Shown piece by piece: positions 56,938 to 64,000 of a stretch of 64,000 nucleotides of DNA (positions within the stretch are counted from its first letter, which is position 1; the number at the start of each line of letters is the position of its first letter). Position numbers and translations under genes: made by a program. This DNA is from Pseudomonadota bacterium. GTDB lineage: Bacteria > Pseudomonadota > Alphaproteobacteria > Sphingomonadales > Sphingomonadaceae. The DNA lies in the NCBI GenBank assembly GCA_039818985.1, contig JBCBSU010000001.1, forward strand, positions 708,367-772,366. Direction: 5' to 3'. The notes under the pieces are model-generated. The model was given only the letters and a program-made list of their open reading frames with translations. It ran no database searches and was not told the DNA's origin.

Positions 56938-58104
56938 ATGAGCGCCTATCCCGATTTCGATTTCCAGCTGGGTGAAATGGCGGACCAGATTCGCGATACC
57001 ACGCGCCGTTTCGCCACCGACAAGATCGCGCCGCTGGCGGCGAAGATTGATGCCGAAGACTGGTTCCCGCGCGAAGAGCTATGGGCGCAAATGGGCGAAC
57101 TCGGTCTGCACGGCATCACTGTTGCGGAAGAGGATGGCGGACTCGGCCTCGGCTATCTCGAGCATGTCGTCGCGGTCGAGGAAGTCAGCCGTGCCAGCGC
57201 CTCTATTGGGTTGAGCTATGGCGCACACTCCAACCTGTGTATCAATCAGATCGCCCGTTGGGGCAATGCCGAACAGAAAGCCAAATATCTCCCCGGTCTG
57301 GTCAGTGGCGAGCATGTCGGATCGCTCGCCATGTCGGAAGCCAATGCGGGGTCCGATGTCGTCTCGATGAAGCTGAAGGCCGAGGCGGTGCAGGGTGGCT
57401 ATATCCTCAACGGCACCAAATTCTGGATCACCAATGCACCCTATGCCGATACACTGGTGGTCTATGCCAAGACCGACCCCGGCGGCGGATCGCGCGGCAT
57501 CACCGCCTTCCTGATCGAGAAGGACATGCCCGGCTTCTCCATTGGCCAGAAGATCGAGAAAGTCGGCATGCGTGGCTCGCCAACGGCCGAGCTGGTGTTC
57601 AGTGACTGCGAAGTGCCGGAAGACAATGTCATGGGTCCGGTCGGCGGCGGTGTCGGGGTTTTGATGAGCGGCCTTGACTATGAGCGCGTAGTGCTCTCCG
57701 GGTTGCAACTCGGCGTGATGCAGGCCTGTCTCGATTGCGTCGTCCCCTATGTCCGCGAGCGCCAGCAATTCGGCAAGCCCATCGGCTCATTCCAGCTAAT
57801 GCAGGCCAAGGTCGCCGATATGTATGTCGCGCTCAATTCCGCACGCGCCTATGTCTATGCCGTCGCCAAGGCGTGCGATGTCGACAATACGACCCGTTTT
57901 GATGCAGCAGGCGCGATTCTGCTGGCATCCGAGAGCGCATTCAAGGTTGCCGGCGAAGCGGTGCAGGCACTGGGTGGTGCAGGCTATACCAAGGACTGGC
58001 CGGTGGAACGCTATATGCGCGATGCCAAGCTGCTCGATATCGGCGCCGGCACCAATGAAATCCGCCGGATGCTGATCGGGCGGGAGTTGATCGGGGCCAA
58101 CTGA
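56938..58104 (+). CDS. ivd: Isovaleryl-CoA dehydrogenase
   Basis: A 388-residue acyl-CoA dehydrogenase that oxidises isovaleryl-CoA from leucine with FAD. Family regions: GSLAMSEANAGSDVVS, WITNAPYAD, GMRGSPTAELVFSDCEVP, and the catalytic Glu in GLDYERVVLSG (about 246), its place in the isovaleryl-CoA type. The C-terminal part has the CoA/FAD contacts RDAKLLDIGAGTNEI. First gene of the leucine-degradation operon. Start ATG with CAGGAGACATGAGCA ahead. Confidence 0.95.
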   Translation: MSAYPDFDFQLGEMADQIRDTTRRFATDKIAPLAAKIDAEDWFPREELWAQMGELGLHGITVAEEDGGLGLGYLEHVVAVEEVSRASASIGLSYGAHSNLCINQIARWGNAEQKAKYLPGLVSGEHVGSLAMSEANAGSDVVSMKLKAEAVQGGYILNGTKFWITNAPYADTLVVYAKTDPGGGSRGITAFLIEKDMPGFSIGQKIEKVGMRGSPTAELVFSDCEVPEDNVMGPVGGGVGVLMSGLDYERVVLSGLQLGVMQACLDCVVPYVRERQQFGKPIGSFQLMQAKVADMYVALNSARAYVYAVAKACDVDNTTRFDAAGAILLASESAFKVAGEAVQALGGAGYTKDWPVERYMRDAKLLDIGAGTNEIRRMLIGRELIGAN

Positions 58105-58148
58105 ATAGCGTCAAAATAGGGATCGCATCAAATATAGGAGAGAATGCC

Positions 58149-59150
58149 ATGCCCGAATATCGCGATTTTCGTGCGCAGGCGCTGCATTATTTTATGCGGC
58201 CGCATGAGGATGTTGCTGCTGCGCCCATTGCCCATGATGCGGCCTGGGATGCCGATGCCATGCGCGCGGCGCCGGAAAGCTGGCAATATAATCTGAGCGA
58301 TGCGGATCTGGCCGAGCTCGAGCAGGCGCTCGACGCGGTGTCTGAACTGCCGATGGAAGAGATCAGCCGCAGCAATTTCCCCTTGCCGCAATTGCAGCAG
58401 CGCATTGCCGATTGGCGCGATACGCTGATGAACGGGCGTGGCTTTGTTCTGGTTTCGGGCCTGCCGGTCGAACAATGGGGCGAGGAAAAGGCGGCACGCG
58501 CCTATTGGGGCATTGGCCATCATCTCGGTATCCCCGGGGCGCAGAATCCGCAAGGCGAGTTGCTCGGCCATGTGCGCGATTATGGCGAGGAGGATGCCGA
58601 CCCCAATGTCCGCCGCTATCGTACCGCGGGCGATATTGCCTTTCACTGCGATGCCGCCGATGTGGTCGGTCTGCTCTGTCTCTATCCGGCGCGCAAGGGC
58701 GGGGAGAGCCGCATTGCATCCTCGGTCTCTATCTTCAACCGGTTGCTGCGCGATAATCCCGATCTCGCTCAGCGCATGTTTGAACCGATACTGGTTGATC
58801 GTCGGGGTGAGGAATCCGAAGGCGAGGCTCCGGTCTTCCCGATGCAGCCGGGCTGTTATGCGGATGGCAAGCTAAAAACCTTCTGGCACAGCGACTATTT
58901 CCGCTCCGCCTATCGCCATGACGGGCTGCCACCGCTCGATGAAACGGGCGCGGCGTTGCTCGACCGCTATGATGCGCTCGCCATGGACCCGGAATTTCAT
59001 CTCGACATGGATCTGGCCAGCGGCGATATGCAGTTTATCTCCAACCATGTGACGATCCATTCGCGCACCGCCTATGAAGACTGGCCCGAAAAGAGCCGCA
59101 TGCGCCATCTGCTGAGATTGTGGCTCAGCCTTGAACAGGAACCATCATGA
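58149..59150 (+). CDS. TauD/TfdA-type Fe(II)/2-oxoglutarate dioxygenase
   Basis: A 333-residue dioxygenase. Iron ligands: HCDAAD (His and Asp of the HxD motif, about 171-173) and the distal His in [13 protein letters not shown] (about 303); the 2-oxoglutarate-binding Arg is in HLLRLWL. It is encoded between ivd and mccB and overlaps mccB by four bases (ATGA), so it is expressed with leucine breakdown. Its substrate is unknown; a link to the pathway is inferred from position. The start ATG 58149 has ATAGGAGAG ahead. Confidence 0.88.
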   Translation: MPEYRDFRAQALHYFMRPHEDVAAAPIAHDAAWDADAMRAAPESWQYNLSDADLAELEQALDAVSELPMEEISRSNFPLPQLQQRIADWRDTLMNGRGFVLVSGLPVEQWGEEKAARAYWGIGHHLGIPGAQNPQGELLGHVRDYGEEDADPNVRRYRTAGDIAFHCDAADVVGLLCLYPARKGGESRIASSVSIFNRLLRDNPDLAQRMFEPILVDRRGEESEGEAPVFPMQPGCYADGKLKTFWHSDYFRSAYRHDGLPPLDETGAALLDRYDALAMDPEFHLDMDLASGDMQFISNHVTIHSRTAYEDWPEKSRMRHLLRLWLSLEQEPS

Positions 59151-60748
59151 CCGCACCTGTGCTGCCGACAGAAATTGACACACAATCAGAAGTTTACCGC
59201 GCACAATCGGCGCATAATGTTGCGCTGAAAGATGAGCTCTGGGGCAAGGTCGCCAAGGCTGCAAAAGGCGGCAGCGAGAAGTCGCGCGAGCGGCATGTGT
59301 CGCGCGGGAAACTTCTTCCGCGGGAGCGGGTAGAGCGGTTACTCGATCCGGGGTCGCCGTTTCTCGAGATCGGCCAGTTGGCCGCCAATGGTCTCTATGA
59401 TGATGCGGTGCCTGGTGCGGGGCTAATCTGCGGCATTGGCCGCGTTTCGGGGCGGCAGGTGATGATCGTCTGCAACGACGCCACGGTAAAGGGGGGCACT
59501 TACTATCCGCTAACGGTGAAAAAGCATCTGCGGGCGCAGGAAATTGCCGAGCAGAATCATCTGCCGTGCATCTATCTGGTCGATAGTGGCGGCGCCAATC
59601 TGCCGCATCAGGATGAGGTGTTTCCTGACCGCGAGCATTTTGGCCGTATCTTCTTCAACCAGGCGAATATGTCGGCGAAGCAGATTCCGCAGATCGCTTG
59701 CGTCATGGGCAGCTGCACCGCGGGCGGGGCCTATGTCCCCGCCATGTCTGACGAGACGGTGATTGTGCGCAATCAGGGCACGATTTTTCTCGGCGGTCCG
59801 CCGCTGGTGAAGGCGGCGACGGGTGAGGAGATTAGCGCCGAGGATTTGGGCGGTGGCGATCTGCATGGCCGCAAATCGGGTGTGGTTGATCATGTCGCCG
59901 AGAATGACGAGCATGCCCTGACCATTGTGCGGGATATTGTCAGCCATCTGCCGCAGAGCCGCGCGCCGGATATTGATCTGCATGAACCCCGCCCCCCCAA
60001 ATATGACGCCGAAGAGCTGTACGGCATTCTGCCCGAAGATGTCCGCGCGCCCTATGATGTGAAGGAGATCATCGCGCGGCTGGTCGATGGCAGTGAATTT
60101 CACGAGTTCAAGGCGCTCTATGGTAGCTCGCTGGTCTGCGGCTTTGCCCATATCTGGGGCATGCCGGTGGCGATCCTCGCCAATAACGGTATTTTGTTCA
60201 GCGAGAGCGCGCAAAAGGGCGCGCATTTTATCGAGCTGGCGTGCCAGCGGCGTATCCCGCTCTTGTTCCTGCAGAATATCTCGGGCTTTATGGTCGGCGG
60301 CAAATATGAGGCGGAAGGCATCGCCAAGCACGGCGCCAAGCTGGTCACCGCCGTCGCCACCGCCAGCGTGCCGAAAATCACGGTGCTGATCGGCGGCAGC
60401 TTCGGTGCAGGCAATTACGGCATGTGTGGCCGCGCCTATTCGCCGCGTTTCCTGTTTTCCTGGCCCAATAGCCGCATCTCGGTCATGGGCGGCGAACAGG
60501 CGGCCAGCGTCCTCGCCACCGTCCACCGCGATGCCGACACATGGAGCGAGAAAGAGGCCGAAGCGTTCAAAGCCCCGATCCGCCAGAAATATGAGGATGA
60601 AGGCAACCCCTATTATGCCACCGCGCGGCTGTGGGATGACGGCATTATCGACCCGGCGCAGACCCGCGATGTACTGGGCCTGGCGTTTGCGGCGACGTTG
60701 AATTCCCCGGTAGAGGAGGCGCCCCGGTTCGGGGTGTTCAGGATGTGA
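59147..60748 (+). CDS. mccB: Methylcrotonyl-CoA carboxylase beta subunit (carboxyltransferase)
   Basis: A 533-residue carboxyltransferase half of the biotin enzyme that carboxylates 3-methylcrotonyl-CoA. Family segments: [84 protein letters not shown] (shown in parts), and the MCC-specific [15 protein letters not shown]. It begins inside the dioxygenase stop by four bases. The alpha partner is encoded downstream, with an extra gene between them. Confidence 0.94.
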   Translation: MTAPVLPTEIDTQSEVYRAQSAHNVALKDELWGKVAKAAKGGSEKSRERHVSRGKLLPRERVERLLDPGSPFLEIGQLAANGLYDDAVPGAGLICGIGRVSGRQVMIVCNDATVKGGTYYPLTVKKHLRAQEIAEQNHLPCIYLVDSGGANLPHQDEVFPDREHFGRIFFNQANMSAKQIPQIACVMGSCTAGGAYVPAMSDETVIVRNQGTIFLGGPPLVKAATGEEISAEDLGGGDLHGRKSGVVDHVAENDEHALTIVRDIVSHLPQSRAPDIDLHEPRPPKYDAEELYGILPEDVRAPYDVKEIIARLVDGSEFHEFKALYGSSLVCGFAHIWGMPVAILANNGILFSESAQKGAHFIELACQRRIPLLFLQNISGFMVGGKYEAEGIAKHGAKLVTAVATASVPKITVLIGGSFGAGNYGMCGRAYSPRFLFSWPNSRISVMGGEQAASVLATVHRDADTWSEKEAEAFKAPIRQKYEDEGNPYYATARLWDDGIIDPAQTRDVLGLAFAATLNSPVEEAPRFGVFRM

Positions 60749-60753
60749 TAACC

Positions 60754-61248
60754 ATGAATATTGCCAAATATATCGTTATTCTTTCCGCATTGTTGATCGC
60801 CGCGCCCGCAATCGCGCAGGAATCCCCACCACCGCCACAAGAGGTTCCCGATGCCAAAGCGCAGGTTGATGCGATCATGGTACCCATCAACGCGCTGTTC
60901 GCGGCTTTGGCGTCGCGTGATACATCGGGGATCGGCCAATATATTCAGGATGGCGCGACCATCACCATCGCAACCGGACGGTCAAACGAGGTCCGGCGCA
61001 TCAGTTTCGACCAATGGGCGGCGCAGATTGCCGCTTCGACCGACCAATATGAGGAGATCATGCCCGACCCCGCCATGGGCATTGACGGCAATATCGCCAT
61101 GGTCTGGGGCTTCTATACCTTCAAACGCAATGGCGCGTTCAGCCATTGCGGTGTCAACCATTTCAGCCTGACGCGTGAGGATGGCGTCTGGAAGATCGCC
61201 AATCTCGCCTTTTCCGTCCGTGTAAACCAGTGCCGCGAGCCATCATGA
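60754..61248 (+). CDS. Exported SnoaL-like/DUF4440-type protein
   Basis: A 164-residue protein with a signal peptide (MNIAKYIVILSALLIAAPAIA; start ATG 60754). Its body looks like a nuclear-transport-factor-2/SnoaL fold (IMVPINALFAALASRDTSGIGQYI, WGFYTFKRNGAFSHCGVNHFSL, WKIANLAFSVR). Related cone-shaped domains bind or turn over small ligands. It is secreted, yet it lies inside the mcc operon: it starts six bases after mccB and overlaps mccA by four bases. Function unknown. Confidence 0.75.
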   Translation: MNIAKYIVILSALLIAAPAIAQESPPPPQEVPDAKAQVDAIMVPINALFAALASRDTSGIGQYIQDGATITIATGRSNEVRRISFDQWAAQIAASTDQYEEIMPDPAMGIDGNIAMVWGFYTFKRNGAFSHCGVNHFSLTREDGVWKIANLAFSVRVNQCREPS

Positions 61249-63152
61249 TAACTTCCCTGCTTATCGCCAATCGCGGCGAGATTGCCTGCCGCATCATCCG
61301 CACTGCGCGCGATATGCGTATCCGCACTGTTGCGGTCTATTCCGATGCCGATGCCAAGGCGCTGCATGTGCGACAGGCGGATGAAGCGGTGCATATCGGG
61401 CCTTCTCCGGCAGCAGAGTCCTACTTGGTGGGCGCAAAGATCATTGCGGCTGCCAAAGAGACTGGAGCCGAGGCGATCCATCCGGGCTATGGCTTCCTCT
61501 CGGAAAATGCCGATTTTGCGCAGTCGGTTCTCGAAGCCGGGCTGATCTGGGTCGGACCCAAGCCGGACTCGATCCGTGCCATGGGGCTGAAGGATGCGGC
61601 GAAGAAGCTGATGGATGAGGCCGGTGTGCCGACCACGCCGGGCTATCTCGGTGATAATCAGGACCCCGACCACCTCGCCAGCGAGGCCGAGCGTATCGGC
61701 TATCCGGTGCTGATCAAGGCGGTCGCGGGCGGCGGCGGCAAAGGCATGCGCAAGGTCGATACAGCGGCGGATTTTGCCGATGCGCTGACCAGCTGCAAGC
61801 GCGAGGCGATGGCGAGTTTCGGCAATGATGTCTGCCTGATCGAGAAATGGATTGAGAGCCCGCGCCATATCGAGGTGCAGATTTTCGGCGATAGTCACGG
61901 CAATGTCGTCCATCTGTTCGAGCGCGACTGCTCGCTGCAACGCCGCCATCAGAAGGTGATCGAGGAAGCCCCCGCACCCGGCATGGATGAGGCCACCCGC
62001 GAGGCTGTCTGCGGCGCCGCAGTGCGCGCGGCGAAAGCGGTAAACTATGAAGGCGCGGGCACGATCGAGTTTATCGCCGATGGCTCGGCGGGGCTGAGCG
62101 CCGACAAAATCTGGTTTATGGAGATGAACACCCGGCTGCAGGTCGAGCATCCGGTGACTGAGGAGATTACCGGGGTTGATCTGGTCGAATGGCAGTTACG
62201 CGTCGCTGGTGGCGAGCCGATCCCGGTGGCGCAGGAAGATTTGAGCATACAAGGTCATGCGATTGAGGCACGGCTTTATGCTGAGGACCCGGCAAGCGGG
62301 TTTCTTCCTAGTCCCGGGCGTATTGACGACTTGGCGCTGGATGACCGTATAAGGATCGAAACGGGTGTCGAAGAAGGGGATTTTGTCAGCCCTTTTTACG
62401 ATCCGATGATAGCGAAATTGGTAGCGCATCAAGACGAGCGAGATGCAACTATTGAGGAGCTATTGGAAGCGCTAGAGGCTAGCTATGTCTCGCCACTCAG
62501 TACCAACCAGGGTTTCCTTTATGAGTGCCTCGCACTCGACGAATTCAAAAATGCAGAGCTGAACACGGGGCTTATAGGCACTAAGGCGGAAGAATTATTG
62601 CCAGCCGAAATCCCCAGCCAGTCAGCTATAGATGCAGCCGCAAGGTGCTATCGTCGTGAACCCACCGGATGGATGGGAGAACTTTTCACACGTGACAACA
62701 GTCTGCAAGAGAAGCAATTTGGTTTTCGCCTGAATGCCCCAGTACGAAAGTCGGTCACTCTTTATACAAAGGGCCAAGCCGTCTCTGGAGATACTACTAA
62801 CTTCCAACATATTTTTGGCGTTTGCGCGACCATGCCCACTGAAAACGATATTTTTGTAACTGAGCGTGGTCAGACATATGCTTTCTCAATCAGGGGGGCT
62901 GATGGTCAAGGTAGTCAATCTGCCTCCGACGGCACCATCCTCTCCCCCATGCCGGGGAAAATTATCGCCGTTGCCGTTAGCGAGGGCGACAGCGTAGCCA
63001 AGGGCGACAAGCTGGTGACGCTCGAGGCAATGAAGATGGAGCATACGCTCACCGCGCCGTTTGATGGCACCGTCGCCAGCCTCTCCGCCAGCGAAGGCGC
63101 ACAGGTCAGCGAAGGTATGGCGCTGGTCGAGATTTCCGCTGCTGACGACTAA
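61245..63152 (+). CDS. mccA: Methylcrotonyl-CoA carboxylase alpha subunit (biotin carboxylase and biotin carrier)
   Basis: A 635-residue subunit. Biotin carboxylase domain (about 1-445) with IANRGEIACRI, ATP-grasp GGGGKGMRKV, EKWIESPRHIEVQIFGD and EMNTRLQVEHPVTE; a linker (about 446-560) and a C-terminal biotin carrier with the biotinylated Lys in EAMKMEH (about 612). Start ATG 61245 overlaps the upstream stop (ATGA). Bases about 62240-62930 are clearly poorer in GC and richer in rare Arg/Leu codons than the flanking ends, suggesting recombination within the gene. Confidence 0.95.
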   Translation: MITSLLIANRGEIACRIIRTARDMRIRTVAVYSDADAKALHVRQADEAVHIGPSPAAESYLVGAKIIAAAKETGAEAIHPGYGFLSENADFAQSVLEAGLIWVGPKPDSIRAMGLKDAAKKLMDEAGVPTTPGYLGDNQDPDHLASEAERIGYPVLIKAVAGGGGKGMRKVDTAADFADALTSCKREAMASFGNDVCLIEKWIESPRHIEVQIFGDSHGNVVHLFERDCSLQRRHQKVIEEAPAPGMDEATREAVCGAAVRAAKAVNYEGAGTIEFIADGSAGLSADKIWFMEMNTRLQVEHPVTEEITGVDLVEWQLRVAGGEPIPVAQEDLSIQGHAIEARLYAEDPASGFLPSPGRIDDLALDDRIRIETGVEEGDFVSPFYDPMIAKLVAHQDERDATIEELLEALEASYVSPLSTNQGFLYECLALDEFKNAELNTGLIGTKAEELLPAEIPSQSAIDAAARCYRREPTGWMGELFTRDNSLQEKQFGFRLNAPVRKSVTLYTKGQAVSGDTTNFQHIFGVCATMPTENDIFVTERGQTYAFSIRGADGQGSQSASDGTILSPMPGKIIAVAVSEGDSVAKGDKLVTLEAMKMEHTLTAPFDGTVASLSASEGAQVSEGMALVEISAADD

Positions 63153-63259
63153 ATACCGTCAAACGGTTCGTCATGCTGAACTTGTTTCAGCATCTGTTCA
63201 GCAGCTAGCACTGGCATCAGGGTAGCGAAATAGACCCTGAAACACGTTCGGGGTAATGA
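63153..63259. repeat. Short palindromic repeat remnant before the peptidase gene
   Basis: ATGCTGAA-cttgt-TTCAGCAT (63173-63193) followed by TGTTCAGCAG resembles common dispersed elements (CGTCATGCTGAAC type) in sphingomonad genomes. Nothing else is seen in the gap. Confidence 0.5.
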
Positions 63260-64000
63260 GTGGAGGGGCTGCTTCTCATCTTAAACCAACTCCTCACCCA
63301 CCCGGTCTATGCGCCGCTGTTTGCTGCCATTCTCGGCGCCGTCCTTGGCAGTTTTATCGCGGCACTGGTCAGCCGCTGGCCGGTCAATCGCAGCATTTTC
63401 GAGCCGCGCTCGACCTGTGATGCCTGTGGTGCAAAACTGCGGTCGCATGAGCTGATCCCGATTGTCTCCTATCTGATCCAGCGTGGCAAATGCCGTCGCT
63501 GCGGCGCAGCGATCGAGGCGGACGCTATCAGCATCGAGGTCATCGCGGCGCTGGTCGGGGCGCTGTCGCTGATTATCGCACCCGGATGGGAGGGCGTAAC
63601 ATTGGCGCTGTTCGGCTGGCTGTTGCTGCCTTTGGCCTGGCTCGACTTCCGCCATTACTGGCTGCCCGACCCATTGGTGATCGTGCTGGCGCTCGGCGGT
63701 CTGGCCATCGCTGCGACCGGATCGTTCCCGCCGCCATTGGCCGACCGTCTTGTCGGCGCCGTTGGCGGCTTTGCCCTGCTAGCGCTGGTCAGCATCGGCT
63801 ATCGCGCCTTGCGCGGGCGCGACGGGCTGGGCGAAGGTGACCCCAAGCTGTTCGCTGCCATCGGCCTGTGGCTTGGCTGGCAGGTGCTGCCGGTATTGCT
63901 GTTCATGGCCGCCAGCCTTGGCCTGATCCTGGCGCTGGTGGCGATGATCGGCGGGCGCGACATGACAGGCACGTCGCAATTCCCCTTCGGGACGCTGATG
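63260..64000 (+). CDS. Prepilin peptidase/methyltransferase, cut by the window end
   Basis: A protein of at least 247 residues, frame GTG 63260 (VEGLLLILNQLL) to the window edge. The N-terminal helix (AAILGAVLGSFIAALVSRWP) and the Zn-binding CDACG and CRRCG tetracysteine pair are the family's DiS-P domain; the catalytic Asp residues are expected in LDFRHYWLPD and GEGDPKL. It processes type IV pilins or type II secretion pseudopilins in the inner membrane. The open reading frame is missing its stop because it runs off the window. Confidence 0.9.
   Translation, partial: MEGLLLILNQLLTHPVYAPLFAAILGAVLGSFIAALVSRWPVNRSIFEPRSTCDACGAKLRSHELIPIVSYLIQRGKCRRCGAAIEADAISIEVIAALVGALSLIIAPGWEGVTLALFGWLLLPLAWLDFRHYWLPDPLVIVLALGGLAIAATGSFPPPLADRLVGAVGGFALLALVSIGYRALRGRDGLGEGDPKLFAAIGLWLGWQVLPVLLFMAASLGLILALVAMIGGRDMTGTSQFPFGTLM

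Overview
This 64 kb window is chromosomal DNA from an alphaproteobacterium, most likely of the order Sphingomonadales. The evidence is the gene content and style: a CIRCE-controlled groES-groEL pair, a mdh/sucD/sucA/sucB/lpd gene series, a rpsM-rpsK-rpoA-rplQ operon, an isovaleryl-CoA/methylcrotonyl-CoA operon, moderately high GC, and dispersed short hairpin repeats between genes. Almost all of it is chromosomal core or near-core sequence. I see no insertion sequence, prophage, CRISPR array, tRNA or rRNA gene.

Region 1 (1-7.5 kb) is the most interesting. After groES-groEL comes a complete bufferin-type locus: two secreted DUF2282 peptides, a DUF692/MNIO iron enzyme (BufB), its DUF2063 partner (BufC) and a DoxX membrane protein. 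An ECF sigma factor and a six-helix DUF1109 anti-sigma factor of the SigF/NrsF type follow directly. Motifs of the form GTAACM-N16-CGAA lie in front of the second peptide gene and the anti-sigma gene, and a weaker copy lies before the sigma gene, so the locus looks self-regulating. The first peptide gene is unusual: it encodes two complete bufferin domains joined by an Ala/Glu-rich linker, and all three domains share one cysteine spacing (11, 8 and 21 residues).

Region 2 (7.5-23 kb) carries a membrane S49 peptidase, a large exported protein, the ribosomal alpha operon, a DHA2-type efflux transporter, a secreted prolyl oligopeptidase with an unknown exported partner, two related Gly/Arg-rich exported proteins, a TRIC-type channel and a beta-lactamase-fold hydrolase with a palindromic promoter. 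Region 3 (23-36 kb, all minus strand) holds the TCA-cycle genes lpd, sucB, sucA, sucD, mdh and sdhB, interleaved with small secreted proteins, a phosphatase-like protein lacking its P-loop arginine, the ZapE ATPase and a thioesterase. Neither sucC nor sdhCDA is in the window.

Region 4 (36-48 kb) has a divergent ATP-grasp/PLP-enzyme pair of unknown pathway, then RNase E, a cell-wall amidase, PBP1A and prfB. Region 5 (47-56 kb) has a tightly packed trio (predicted outer-membrane barrel, secreted caspase-like protein, lipoprotein methyltransferase), a nitronate monooxygenase-like flavoprotein, an ammonium transporter, a 2-hydroxyacid dehydrogenase, an SH3 protein and a thiolase. Region 6 (57-63 kb) is a leucine-degradation operon (ivd, 2OG dioxygenase, mccB, SnoaL-like protein, mccA), and the window ends inside a prepilin peptidase gene.
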